Shown one piece after another: positions 52,403 through 61,004 of a stretch of 64,000 nt of DNA (the first letter of the stretch is position 1; every line of letters begins with the position of its first letter). Below the pieces are notes generated by a model. That model made no database searches. It had not been told where the DNA came from and worked only from the letters and a program-made list of their open reading frames with translations. Source of the DNA: Elizabethkingia meningoseptica_A (GTDB taxonomy: Bacteria; Bacteroidota; Bacteroidia; Flavobacteriales; Weeksellaceae). Where the stretch lies: the NCBI RefSeq assembly GCF_045762675.1, contig NZ_JBJDLK010000003.1, positions 248,001-312,000 of the forward strand, given 5' to 3'. The translations under genes were made by a program, and so were the position numbers.

Positions 52403-53488
52403 TTAATAGATAATTTTTTCTAATATCTTAATATAAAGTTCTATGCCTTCTTTTATTTCATGAAGGAAAATATATTCATCCGCACTGTGTGATCTTGTAG
52501 AAAGCCCCGGTCCAAGCTTCAATGAAGCAAATGGTATAACCGCCTGATCCGATGATGTCGGAGATCCGTAGCAGGTTCTTCCCAATTCTATTCCGGCTTT
52601 CACTATCGGGTGGTCTTCAGAGATTGATGATGAATTTAATCGTAATGATCGTGGCTTTACATCTGATTTCAGGTGTTCCTTAATCGTTTCATAAACTTCC
52701 TGGTTACTATACTGATCCGTCACACGGACATCAATTGTAAATCTGCATTCATCCGGTACCATATTATGTAATGATCCCGCATTAATCACCGTGGTTGTCA
52801 TCTTTACTTTTCCAAGCCATGGCGATTCTTTAGGAAACTCATAGCTTCTGACCCATGCAATATCTTCTATAGCATTGTATATGGCATTATCATTATTCGG
52901 ATGGGCTGCATGTGAAGGTGTTCCTTTTGCAATACAATCCAGTACCAGCAGCCCTTTTTCAGCAACTGCAAGCTGCATTTCTGTTGGCTCCCCTACTATC
53001 GCAAACTCCAGATCACCAAAATGTCTTAGAATAGATGCGACTCCGTTATCTCCGGAGATTTCCTCTTCTGCCGTGGCAGACATAATGATATTATATTTTA
53101 AATCTTTTCTGTCGTAGAAATAAAGGAAAGTAGCAATCAGTGATACCAAAGGCCCTCCGGCATCATTACTCCCCAGGCCATAAAGTTTTCCATCTTTTTC
53201 AATCGCTTTAAAAGGATCGTTGGTATAACTAAGGTTTGGTTTTACGGTATCATGATGTGAGTTGAACAAAATAGTTGGCCTGGACTCATCAAAATAGCGA
53301 TTCTTAGCCCATATATTATTTTGTTCCCTGCTATATGCGACACCTTTGCTTTCCAGAAAATTTCCGATCAGCTCGGCAGTCTGATCCTCTTCTTTACTGA
53401 AAGACTGAATTTCTATAAGTTGCTTCAGAAGTCTTAATGCTTCCCCGTATAAGTTCTCCACTTCATTATGCTGTAATCTTTGTTCCAT
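52403..53488 (-). CDS. M20 family N-acyl-amino-acid deacylase (argE-like)
   Basis: A 361-residue metallohydrolase. Metal and catalytic residues are His78 and Asp80 (SHHDTVKPN), Asp109 (GSNDAGG) and the Glu pair at about 141-142 (TAEEEISG), with a dimerisation domain in the middle. In this operon it most likely removes the acyl group from N-acyl-citrulline (or N-acyl-ornithine); the preceding carbamoyltransferase suggests the acyl group is succinyl. It overlaps argB by 23 bases. Confidence 0.85.
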   Translation of the reverse strand: MEQRLQHNEVENLYGEALRLLKQLIEIQSFSKEEDQTAELIGNFLESKGVAYSREQNNIWAKNRYFDESRPTILFNSHHDTVKPNLSYTNDPFKAIEKDGKLYGLGSNDAGGPLVSLIATFLYFYDRKDLKYNIIMSATAEEEISGDNGVASILRHFGDLEFAIVGEPTEMQLAVAEKGLLVLDCIAKGTPSHAAHPNNDNAIYNAIEDIAWVRSYEFPKESPWLGKVKMTTTVINAGSLHNMVPDECRFTIDVRVTDQYSNQEVYETIKEHLKSDVKPRSLRLNSSSISEDHPIVKAGIELGRTCYGSPTSSDQAVIPFASLKLGPGLSTRSHSADEYIFLHEIKEGIELYIKILEKIIY

Positions 53489-54257
53489 AAGCTTTTTTAG
53501 TTAAAATCGAAGAAGAAAGATCCTCTGCCTGTAAAATGTGAACTGCTTTCACTCCTTTCTGTATCGCCGAAAATGCATTATCCAGTTTCGGAATCATACC
53601 CTGAAAAATTTTACCTTCCTGTTTCAGCCCTTCATAGCTGGAAGGATTGATTTCAGAAATTACCGAATTATCGTCGTTAACATCTTCCAGTACACCTTTC
53701 TTTTCGAAGCAATAATACAAAAAGCTTTCGTAATTTCCACTCATTGCTGTAGCAATTGAAGAAGCCATTGTATCAGCATTCGTATTCAGCAACTGGCCGT
53801 CTCCATTATGCGTAATAGCACAGAACACCGGAACAAATCCGGCCTGCAGCAACCGGGCTATATTTTCTGTACTCACAGACTGTATATCACCTACAAATCC
53901 AAAATCAACGGGATTTACCGGTCTTTTATTGGCTAAAACACTATTGGCGTCTGCTCCTGATAAACCCAATGCAATATCCCCATTAGCCGATAATGCGGCT
54001 ACAATATTCTTGCTGATCAGCCCGCCATACACCATTGTAATAAGTTTCAGTGTTTCAGCATCTGTAATTCTGCGACCGTCGATCATATGCTGTGGAATAT
54101 CCATTTTTTCCGCCAGCTCGGTAGCAATCTTACCACCACCATGAATCAGGATTTTAGGTTCTTTTATACCCGAAAAATCTTTTAGAAAAGCAGAAAGCTT
54201 TTCCGGATTATCAATAACGTTACCTCCGATTTTCACTATATGTAGTGGCTGTTTCAT
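53466..54257 (-). CDS. argB: Acetylglutamate kinase-type amino acid kinase
   Basis: A 263-residue amino-acid kinase. The phosphate-binding opening is HIVKIGGNVID (6-16), with LIHGGGKIATELAEK for the nucleotide and acyl-glutamate site. It phosphorylates N-acyl-glutamate, the second step of arginine synthesis. Its 3' end overlaps the argE-like gene, and a 55-base gap with a hairpin separates it from the carbamoyltransferase. Confidence 0.92.
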   Translation of the reverse strand: MKQPLHIVKIGGNVIDNPEKLSAFLKDFSGIKEPKILIHGGGKIATELAEKMDIPQHMIDGRRITDAETLKLITMVYGGLISKNIVAALSANGDIALGLSGADANSVLANKRPVNPVDFGFVGDIQSVSTENIARLLQAGFVPVFCAITHNGDGQLLNTNADTMASSIATAMSGNYESFLYYCFEKKGVLEDVNDDNSVISEINPSSYEGLKQEGKIFQGMIPKLDNAFSAIQKGVKAVHILQAEDLSSSILTKKAYGTKITA

Positions 54258-54272
54258 ATTATTATTTTATCT

Positions 54273-54305
54273 AAACCTCATAGCTTTTGGAAACCTATAA
54301 GGTTT
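54273..54305. repeat. Dispersed hairpin repeat, degenerate copy
   Basis: Arms AAACCTCATAGCTTT and AAACCTATAAGGTTT, imperfectly complementary, in the argF'-argB gap. Same outline as the copies at 40727 and 48069. Confidence 0.55.
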
Positions 54306-54312
54306 GTTTTTA

Positions 54313-55263
54313 CTATAAAATATTTTTCAATACCCATTGTGCTGTAATCAAACGATTACCCGCCTGTTGGTATACCAATGCATTTTCACTGTCCAGTACC
54401 TCATCACTAATCTCCACATTTCTTCTTACCGGAAGACAATGCATGATCTTAGCATTATTCGTCTGTTTCAGCTTTTCAAGGGTTAACAGCCAATCTTCTT
54501 TTACCTCCGGAGTCGCACCATAATCGCTAAATGAAGACCAGTTCTTAACATAGATAAAGTCGGCATCCTTCAAGGCCTCATCCTGATCATTTGTAATGCT
54601 TAGCCCGTCGGTATACTCCGTATCCAGATCATATCCTTCAGGAAAAGCAACAGTAACATCAGCATCTATTTCTTTTACCCATTCACAAAATGAGTTTGCC
54701 ACAGAATGTGCAATAGATTTTACGTGCGGAGCCCAGGTAAGAACCACTTTAGGCTTTCTGCTCTCTTTCCAGTTCTCCTTAATAGTAAGCATATCTGTAA
54801 AACTCTGCAGCGGGTGGCGTGTCGCCGACTCCAGAGAAACAATAGGAACAGTTGCATGCTCTATAAACTGATTAAGAACACGATCCTGTGTATCTTCTTC
54901 TTTATCTTTGAATGCAGGGAAACAACGAATTGCAATAACATCGCAATATTCACTTAATACTTTTGCAGCATCTTTAATATGTTCTACCGTAGTTCCGTCC
55001 ATTACCGCGCCATCCTGAAGCTCCCATGTCCAGGCATCCTGTCCGGCATTAATGATGATATAATTGAGTCCCAGATTCTGACAGGCTTTCTGCATACTAA
55101 TACGTGTACGCAGACTCGGATTAAGAAAAACCAATCCAACCGTTTTGTTTTTACCAAAATCAGGAGTTGCTAACGGGTCATTTTTAATATCTATACATTC
55201 CTGTAATGCCTGCTCCAAATTAGGAACGTCATCTACACAGGTAAATTTTTGCAGCTTAGCCAT
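54313..55263 (-). CDS. argF': N-acylornithine carbamoyltransferase, probably succinyl-specific
   Basis: A 316-residue transcarbamylase. The carbamoyl-phosphate loop is SLRTR (50-54, in place of STRTR), as in N-acetyl- and N-succinyl-ornithine enzymes, and HCLPVRRN lies near the C-terminus. At the position of Glu92 of the Xanthomonas acetylornithine enzyme (DGDTEEH) this protein has Val93 (DGTTVEH). Published swaps show Glu there selects acetyl substrates while Pro, Ser or Val allows succinyl ones. The product is thus probably N-succinyl-citrulline. It overlaps argD by 8 bases. Confidence 0.88.
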   Translation of the reverse strand: MAKLQKFTCVDDVPNLEQALQECIDIKNDPLATPDFGKNKTVGLVFLNPSLRTRISMQKACQNLGLNYIIINAGQDAWTWELQDGAVMDGTTVEHIKDAAKVLSEYCDVIAIRCFPAFKDKEEDTQDRVLNQFIEHATVPIVSLESATRHPLQSFTDMLTIKENWKESRKPKVVLTWAPHVKSIAHSVANSFCEWVKEIDADVTVAFPEGYDLDTEYTDGLSITNDQDEALKDADFIYVKNWSSFSDYGATPEVKEDWLLTLEKLKQTNNAKIMHCLPVRRNVEISDEVLDSENALVYQQAGNRLITAQWVLKNIL

Positions 55264-56386
55264 TAAGTTCTGTTTTTAAAGCATTAACAAATTGATCTAT
55301 CTCCACCTTGGAAACCGTTAAGGAAGGCAAAACTCTAAGCGTATTTTTATTGGAAGCATTACCTGTAAGCATCTTATGTTTCAGCAACAGGTTATTTCGA
55401 ACCTCAGCACAAGGCATTTCCAGTTCTATTCCTACCATAAGGCCTACACTACGGATTTCTTTAATCTTTGGCAGATCCTTAATTTGCTCTACAAGATAGT
55501 CTCCCATTTCCTGAGCGTTCTGAATAAGGTTTTCTTTTTCCAGAATTTCCAGAACAGCTAAAGAAGCCGCACATGCCAGATAATTACCACCAAAGGTAGT
55601 TCCAAGCATTCCTTTTTTAGGTTTAATATCCGGTGAAATCAAAACACCAGCCACCGGGAAGCCGTTCCCCATTCCTTTTGCCGTAGTAATAATATCTGGT
55701 TTTACGCCTGAAAACTGGTGTGCAAAGAATTTACCTGTTCTTCCGTATCCGGACTGGATTTCATCCAGAATAAACAAAGCGTTATGCGCTTTGCATAATT
55801 TTTCTATTTTCTGAAGAAAAGAATCGGTTGGAATCAATACACCTCCTACTCCCTGAATTCCTTCAATAATTACAGACGAAATTTCATTCTCAGCAAATGC
55901 TTTTTCCAGTGCATCTTCATTATTGAATTCAACAAACAGAATATTTTCGGTTTCATTTACCGGTGCTACAATACTGGCATCGTCAGTCGCTGCAACAGCA
56001 GCAGAAGTGCGGCCATGGAAAGCTTTGCTAAAAGAGATCACTTTCTTTTTCCCGTTGTGGAAAGAAGCCAGCTTTATTGCATTTTCATTTGCTTCAGCCC
56101 CTGAATTACATAAGAAAAGCTGATAGTCTTCGTAACCACTTAGTTTTCCTAATAATTTAGCAACCTGATCCTGAATCGGAATATGTACAGAATTGGAATA
56201 GAATCCAATCTTTTGTAATTGCTCTGAAATTGTTTTTACATAATGAGGATGGGAATGTCCGACTGAAATTACAGCATGCCCACCATATAGATCTAAATAT
56301 TTTTCACCTTTGTCATCCCACAAATAACTTGCTTCTGCTTTTACAGGAGTAAGATCGAAAAGGCTATATACATCAAATAAATTCAT
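55256..56386 (-). CDS. argD: N-acylornithine aminotransferase
   Basis: A 376-residue class III aminotransferase with PLP-Lys237 in TTAKGMGNGFP, Asp208 (ILDEIQSGYGRTG) for the pyridine ring, and NSGAEANENAIK for phosphate binding. It transaminates N-acyl-glutamate semialdehyde to N-acyl-ornithine. It overlaps the carbamoyltransferase gene and follows argC after a 131-base gap containing a long inverted repeat. Confidence 0.92.
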   Translation of the reverse strand: MNLFDVYSLFDLTPVKAEASYLWDDKGEKYLDLYGGHAVISVGHSHPHYVKTISEQLQKIGFYSNSVHIPIQDQVAKLLGKLSGYEDYQLFLCNSGAEANENAIKLASFHNGKKKVISFSKAFHGRTSAAVAATDDASIVAPVNETENILFVEFNNEDALEKAFAENEISSVIIEGIQGVGGVLIPTDSFLQKIEKLCKAHNALFILDEIQSGYGRTGKFFAHQFSGVKPDIITTAKGMGNGFPVAGVLISPDIKPKKGMLGTTFGGNYLACAASLAVLEILEKENLIQNAQEMGDYLVEQIKDLPKIKEIRSVGLMVGIELEMPCAEVRNNLLLKHKMLTGNASNKNTLRVLPSLTVSKVEIDQFVNALKTELNG

Positions 56387-56403
56387 TTTTGTTGTTTTTA
56401 TTT

Positions 56404-56514
56404 TTTAACCACAAAAGCGACAAAAGAAAGAGTAATCTTTTAAGTTAGGCAAAAGCTCAAAAAAGATTGCTGCTTTAAACTTTAGAAATTGCTTTTGTTT
56501 CTTTTGCGGTTAAA
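56404..56514. repeat. Long inverted repeat in the argC-argD gap
   Basis: Arms TTTAACCACAAAAGCGACAA and onward (56404-56426) and 56492-56514 are complementary at 20 of 23 positions, separated by 65 bases. CGCAAAAG-like motifs of this sort are a common intergenic repeat in flavobacteria. It could weaken transcription within the operon. Confidence 0.6.
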
Positions 56515-56517
56515 GTT

Positions 56518-57489
56518 TTAATATGCTAAAGGTTTTAGTTTTAATCCTGCATGTTCTTCAAAACCGAACATAAGGTTCATATTTTGGATGGCCTGACCGG
56601 AAGCTCCTTTCAACAAGTTGTCAACTGCTGAATGTACAACAAGCATATTATCTTGTTTCTCCAGTTGAATTGCACATTTATTCGTATTCACCACCTGTTT
56701 CATGTTAATAGCTTCTCTGGAAACCCAAACAAAAGGCTGGTCTTTATAAAATGCTTCAAAAGCTTCATACAACTCATCCAGAGATTGATGACACTCCAGT
56801 GTTGCACTTACAAAGATTCCTCTAGGCCAGTCACCTCTCCACGGAACAAAATGAATCCCTACCTGATTTCCGTTTTTATGCTCCAGCGTTTGCCTTATTT
56901 CATCGAGATGCTGATGCGTAAGCGTTTTATAGGCAGAGACATTATTATTTCTCCATGAGAAGTGTGTTGTATCCTGCAATTTTACGCCGGCACCTGTACT
57001 TCCGGTAATTCCGGTGACAAAAACCTGATTCAGTAATTTTTTATCTGCCAGCGGCAACAATGCATATTGAATAGCCGATGCGAAACATCCCGGGTTAGCT
57101 ACTTCATTTGCAGTTTTTATCTTTTCCTTTTGAAACTCTGGAAGTCCGTATACAAAGTTTTTTCCCTGAAAAGCACCGTCTAAACGGAAATCATTCCCCA
57201 GATCAATCACTTTTGTCCCTACAGGAATTTTATTCTTTTCAAGCCAGGGCTGACTTTCTTTATGTGGAAGACATAAGAAAAGAACGTCTGCATCCTGTAA
57301 TTCGGAAGAAAATGCCATTTCAGTTTCTCCCAGAAGATCCTGATGTACCGCATGAATCTTTTTCCCGGAAGCATTTCTGCTTAAAGCAAAAGCCAGTTCT
57401 GCATAAGGATGATTAAGCAGCAGGCGGATCAATTCACCTCCCGTGTATCCTGTTCCTCCGACAATCCCGGCCTTTATTTTATTTTCCAT
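56518..57489 (-). CDS. argC: N-acyl-gamma-glutamyl-phosphate reductase
   Basis: A 323-residue NADPH-dependent reductase. The nucleotide-binding start is GIVGGTGYTGGELIRLL (8-24) and catalytic Cys135 lies in VANPGCFASA, with the later His in HFVPW.GDWPRG. It reduces acyl-glutamyl phosphate to the semialdehyde. It overlaps argG by 11 bases. Confidence 0.94.
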   Translation of the reverse strand: MENKIKAGIVGGTGYTGGELIRLLLNHPYAELAFALSRNASGKKIHAVHQDLLGETEMAFSSELQDADVLFLCLPHKESQPWLEKNKIPVGTKVIDLGNDFRLDGAFQGKNFVYGLPEFQKEKIKTANEVANPGCFASAIQYALLPLADKKLLNQVFVTGITGSTGAGVKLQDTTHFSWRNNNVSAYKTLTHQHLDEIRQTLEHKNGNQVGIHFVPWRGDWPRGIFVSATLECHQSLDELYEAFEAFYKDQPFVWVSREAINMKQVVNTNKCAIQLEKQDNMLVVHSAVDNLLKGASGQAIQNMNLMFGFEEHAGLKLKPLAY

Positions 57490-58678
57490 AACCCGGATTT
57501 GTCTGGTGGTATATTGTTAACGAGTTCGCCAGTATTTTCGAAAAACCTTTTACATCATCACCTGACCACGCATTATTCATTTCTCCATACTGTCCGAATT
57601 TATTTGACATTAAGTCAAACTGTGATTCTATTCCGTTCAGAATAAACCGGTAAGGCATGAATGTTACAAACACTTTACCACTTACACTGGACTGAGAGCT
57701 TTTGAAGAATGCTTCGATATTTCGCATTACCGGATCAAGGAACATCGCCTCATGAAGCCAGTTTCCATACATTACAGCTAACTGATCTTTCACTGCCAGT
57801 TGGTTTTTAGATAATGTATGTTTTTCCAGCAGGTGATGTGCTTTTACCGCAACAATAGCTGATGCCGCTTCAAATCCTACACGCCCTTTTATTCCGATAA
57901 TAGTATCTCCCACGTGAATGTCACGTCCAATACCAAACGGAGCCGCCAGCTCTTCCAGTTTTTTAATGGCTTTAGTGGGATGGTTATAAACTTCACCATC
58001 GATTCCCACCAGCTCACCATTATCAAAAAGTAAAGTATGTTGTTCATTCTCTGTTTTCACTGCCTGTGAAGGAAATGCTGTTTCCGGCAGGTATTCATGA
58101 GAAGTAAGTGTTTCTTTTCCGCCTACGGAAGTTCCCCAAAGTCCTTTATTGATGGAGTATTTTGCTTTTTCAAAGTTCATATCCACACCATGTTCTTTCA
58201 GAAAATCTATTTCTTCTTCACGGCTTAATTTCAGATCGCGGATCGGAGTAATAATTTCCATCTGAGGTGCCAATATATGGAACACCACATCAAAACGAAC
58301 CTGATCATTACCAGCTCCTGTACTACCATGACATACCGCTTCTGCACCAATTTCAAGTGCATATTCTGCAATAGCTTTAGCCTGAATTGTCCTCTCTGCA
58401 CTTACGGACAACGGATAAGTATTGTTTTTCAATACATTTCCGAATAACAGGTATTTAACACAAGACTCGTAGTATTCCACCACACTGTCTATACATCTGT
58501 AAGAAGCAATTCCCAGTGACAAGGCTTTTTGTTCAATTGTCTGAATTTCTTCTGCTGTAAATCCACCTGTATTTACAGTTACAGCATGAACTTCGTATCC
58601 TAATGTTTTCGACAGATACAAAGCGCAATACGTTGTGTCCAAACCACCACTATAGGCTAAGACTACTTTCTTCTTCAT
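57479..58678 (-). CDS. argG: Argininosuccinate synthase
   Basis: A 399-residue ATP-pyrophosphatase-fold enzyme with the PP-loop SGGLDTT (10-16), CHGSTGAGNDQVRF for citrulline/aspartate binding and EHGVDMNF-type helices. It joins citrulline and aspartate to argininosuccinate. The sequence is of the Bacteroidota type and quite diverged from E. coli ArgG. It overlaps the upstream GNAT gene by 29 bases. Confidence 0.93.
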   Translation of the reverse strand: MKKKVVLAYSGGLDTTYCALYLSKTLGYEVHAVTVNTGGFTAEEIQTIEQKALSLGIASYRCIDSVVEYYESCVKYLLFGNVLKNNTYPLSVSAERTIQAKAIAEYALEIGAEAVCHGSTGAGNDQVRFDVVFHILAPQMEIITPIRDLKLSREEEIDFLKEHGVDMNFEKAKYSINKGLWGTSVGGKETLTSHEYLPETAFPSQAVKTENEQHTLLFDNGELVGIDGEVYNHPTKAIKKLEELAAPFGIGRDIHVGDTIIGIKGRVGFEAASAIVAVKAHHLLEKHTLSKNQLAVKDQLAVMYGNWLHEAMFLDPVMRNIEAFFKSSQSSVSGKVFVTFMPYRFILNGIESQFDLMSNKFGQYGEMNNAWSGDDVKGFSKILANSLTIYHQTNPGYGK

Positions 58679-59216
58679 TGTTTTGAGATTTTTTAGGTTT
58701 ATATAACATTGCCGTGCAGAGGCAATTTTTACGATCTTTACTCATCAGGATATCATAGTTAACACAACTTTTACACCCGCTCCAGAAATCTTCATCCTGC
58801 GTAAGCTCTGAATAGGTTACCGGCCAGTAGCCAAGTTCACTGTTAATTTTCATTACGGCTAATCCTGTTGTTAAACCAAAAATTTTGGCTTCCGGATATT
58901 TTTTACGGGAAAGATTGAATACAGCATGTTTAATATCCCGGGCTAATCCATGTTTACGATATATAGGATTAACAATAAGCCCTGAATTTGCTACAAACTC
59001 ACCCGTCCAGGTTTCTATATAACAGAATCCTGCCCACAATCCGTCGTCGGAAAAAGCAATAACAGCTTTCCCCTCTTGCATCTTCTTCTGAATATACTCC
59101 GGCGTACGCTTAGCAATCCCTGTTCCGCGAAGTTTCGCGGAATTCTCCATTTCGTCACAAATCATTTGCGCATATTTGCCGTCTTCAGCAATAGCTTGTC
59201 TTACAACAAACGTCAT
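58650..59216 (-). CDS. GNAT acyltransferase heading the arginine operon, with cysteine cluster
   Basis: A 188-residue GNAT-fold protein (acyl-CoA loop around YRKHGLARDIKHAVF, about 86-100). The C-terminal region holds Cys148, Cys151, Cys165 and Cys167 (CxxC-x13-CxC), a pattern that could bind zinc. Its place at the head of argGCDF'BEH and the lack of any argA or argJ in the operon suggest it makes N-acetyl- or N-succinyl-glutamate. The ATG at 59216 was chosen because the promoter -7 box predicts transcription beginning near 59240; an upstream ATG at 59240 is unlikely. Confidence 0.78.
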   Translation of the reverse strand: MTFVVRQAIAEDGKYAQMICDEMENSAKLRGTGIAKRTPEYIQKKMQEGKAVIAFSDDGLWAGFCYIETWTGEFVANSGLIVNPIYRKHGLARDIKHAVFNLSRKKYPEAKIFGLTTGLAVMKINSELGYWPVTYSELTQDEDFWSGCKSCVNYDILMSKDRKNCLCTAMLYKPKKSQNNEEESSLSL

Positions 59217-59244
59217 TTCCAGATCAAATTTTAAAAACAAGCGA

Positions 59245-59277
59245 CAAATTTAGGTAATTAATTTGTAAAAAAGCAAA
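59245..59277 (-). promoter_or_regulatory. Promoter of the arginine operon
   Basis: Minus-strand TTTG (59277-59274) and TAAATTTG (59252-59245) are 21 bases apart, matching -33 and -7 elements. No arginine-repressor box was recognised. The rest of the AT-rich gap up to 59363 shows nothing else. Confidence 0.5.
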
Positions 59278-59363
59278 TTAATTTAATTTTAAATCTTTCA
59301 AAATATGATACAATAGATAATATTTTTATTTATTTAATTTTAAAAGATAAAATATCTAAAAAC

Positions 59364-59394
59364 AAAAACTCTAATCTTGAAGATTAGAGTTTTT
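59364..59394 (-). terminator. Terminator after the pseudouridine synthase gene
   Basis: Arms AAAAACTCTAATCTT and AAGATTAGAGTTTTT, a perfect 15-base stem with a one-base gap, 20 bases beyond the stop on the minus strand. Confidence 0.8.
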
Positions 59395-59413
59395 ATTTAT
59401 TTTCGTGTAAAAA

Positions 59414-60094
59414 TTAATTTTCGCAGGCCTGCCAGATTTTATCCTGTGGGTTCGTTGGCGCTATAATTTCAATCTGTTCTTTAGTTACGGGATGGATAAA
59501 ACTAAGCTTTCTGGCATGCAGGTGAATCCCTCCGTCGGGATTAGATCTTGGTGATCCGTATTTCAAATCACCTTTTATAGGAACTCCTATTTTTGCTAAC
59601 TGAGAACGTATCTGATGATGACGTCCAGTCTCCAAATCTACCTCCAGCAAATAATAATTATCCAGTGTTTTTATTACATTATAATGTAAGCGTGCTTCTT
59701 TCGCTCCTTCAGTAGGCTTTTCAAAAACAGTTGCTTTATTGTTCTTTTCGTTTTTACGAAGATAATGAACCAGTTTTTGCTCCAGAGGAATCATTTCTTT
59801 AGGCACAATAGCCCAATATGTTTTCTGAATTTCTCTGTTTTTCACCATCTGTGTCAGCCTGGAAAGCGCCTTGCTTGTCTTTGCATAAATAACAAGACCC
59901 GAAGTTGGTCTGTCTATACGGTGCACCAGCCCCAGATAAACATTTCCGGGTTTCTGATCTCTTTTTTTAATAAAATCTTTGATTTCATCCAATAAGGATT
60001 TGTCACCGGTTTTATCTCCCTGTACAAGCTGTCCTACTTTTTTATTAATGACCAGAAGATGATTATCTTCATAAACGATTTGAGATCCTATCAT
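59414..60094 (-). CDS. RluA-family pseudouridine synthase
   Basis: A 226-residue synthase that turns uridines in rRNA or tRNA to pseudouridine. The catalytic Asp61 lies in VHRIDRPTSGLVIY, and TGRHHQIRSQLA and HLHARKLSF are further family motifs. It lacks an S4 domain and is short, like RluA/TruC types, so the target site is unclear. It starts 3 bases after panB, hence an operon. Confidence 0.9.
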   Translation of the reverse strand: MIGSQIVYEDNHLLVINKKVGQLVQGDKTGDKSLLDEIKDFIKKRDQKPGNVYLGLVHRIDRPTSGLVIYAKTSKALSRLTQMVKNREIQKTYWAIVPKEMIPLEQKLVHYLRKNEKNNKATVFEKPTEGAKEARLHYNVIKTLDNYYLLEVDLETGRHHQIRSQLAKIGVPIKGDLKYGSPRSNPDGGIHLHARKLSFIHPVTKEQIEIIAPTNPQDKIWQACEN

Positions 60095-60097
60095 GCA

Positions 60098-60913
60098 TTA
60101 ATAGCTTTCCTCCTGATTAGGAAAATCCTGAGATTTCACATCTTTAACATACTGCCCCACCGCACCGGCTACCTCATCAAAAAGATCCAGATATCTTCTC
60201 AGGAATTTAGGACTAAATCCTTTGTTCATTCCCACCATATCATGGAAAACCAATACCTGTCCGTCGCAATCAGGTCCTGCACCAATTCCGATAGTCGGAA
60301 TCGTAATGCTTTCCGTTACCTGTTTTGCAAGTGAAGCCGGAATTTTTTCCAGTACTACTGAGAAACAGCCTAATTCTTCAAGGAGCTTAGCATCGCTGAT
60401 CAGCTTTTGTGCTTCAGCTTCTTCTTTTGCTCTGACTTTATACGTTCCGAACTGGTATATAGATTGTGGTGTTAACCCCAAATGTCCTATTACAGGAATA
60501 CCTGCATTTACTATTCTTTTTATAGATTCTGCGATTTCAAATCCACCTTCCAGTTTGATTGCATGAGCACCGGATTCTTTCATAATTCTGACTGCTGAAT
60601 CCAATGCACGCTGTGGGTCTGACTGATAAGTACCAAAAGGTAAATCTACAATGACCAATGCACGGGATACGCCACGCACAACACTTTGTGCATGATAAAT
60701 CATCTGATCCAGTGTGATAGGCAACGTTGTTTCATGTCCTGCCATTACGTTAGAAGCAGAATCACCAACTAAAACAGCATCTACACCTCCGGCATCCACC
60801 ATTTTTGCAATTGAATAATCATATGCTGTAAGCATGGAAATTTTTTCTTTTGCAAATTTCATCTTACGGAGAGATTCCGTTGTTACTCTTTTAATTTCGC
60901 TATGTACTGACAT
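60098..60913 (-). CDS. panB: 3-methyl-2-oxobutanoate hydroxymethyltransferase
   Basis: A 271-residue TIM-barrel enzyme making ketopantoate for pantothenate and CoA. Landmarks are MLTAYDYSIAKMVD, LVGDSASNVMAGHETTLPIT for metal and substrate, GHLGLTPQS and IGIGAGPDCDGQVLVFHD. The ATG at 60913 (MSVHSEIKRV) is favoured over 60967, whose extension lies in repeated intergenic sequence. First gene of the panB-rluA type operon. Confidence 0.93.
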   Translation of the reverse strand: MSVHSEIKRVTTESLRKMKFAKEKISMLTAYDYSIAKMVDAGGVDAVLVGDSASNVMAGHETTLPITLDQMIYHAQSVVRGVSRALVIVDLPFGTYQSDPQRALDSAVRIMKESGAHAIKLEGGFEIAESIKRIVNAGIPVIGHLGLTPQSIYQFGTYKVRAKEEAEAQKLISDAKLLEELGCFSVVLEKIPASLAKQVTESITIPTIGIGAGPDCDGQVLVFHDMVGMNKGFSPKFLRRYLDLFDEVAGAVGQYVKDVKSQDFPNQEESY

Positions 60914-60920
60914 AATTTTT

Positions 60921-61002
60921 ATAAATGATAATTGATGAGTGATTATTGATGAATGATTGTTGATCAATGATGATCGCTCATCATTTATAATTCATCAATT
61001 AT
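60921..61002. repeat. Nested inverted repeats upstream of panB
   Basis: ATAATTGATGA (60928-60938) is complementary to TCATCAATTAT (60992-61002), and ATAAATGAT (60921-60929) to ATCATTTAT (60980-60988), with several further TTGAT/ATCAA words between. It looks like an AT-rich repeat common between Bacteroidota genes and separates panB from the Crp-type gene. Confidence 0.5.
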
Positions 61003-61004
61003 AA

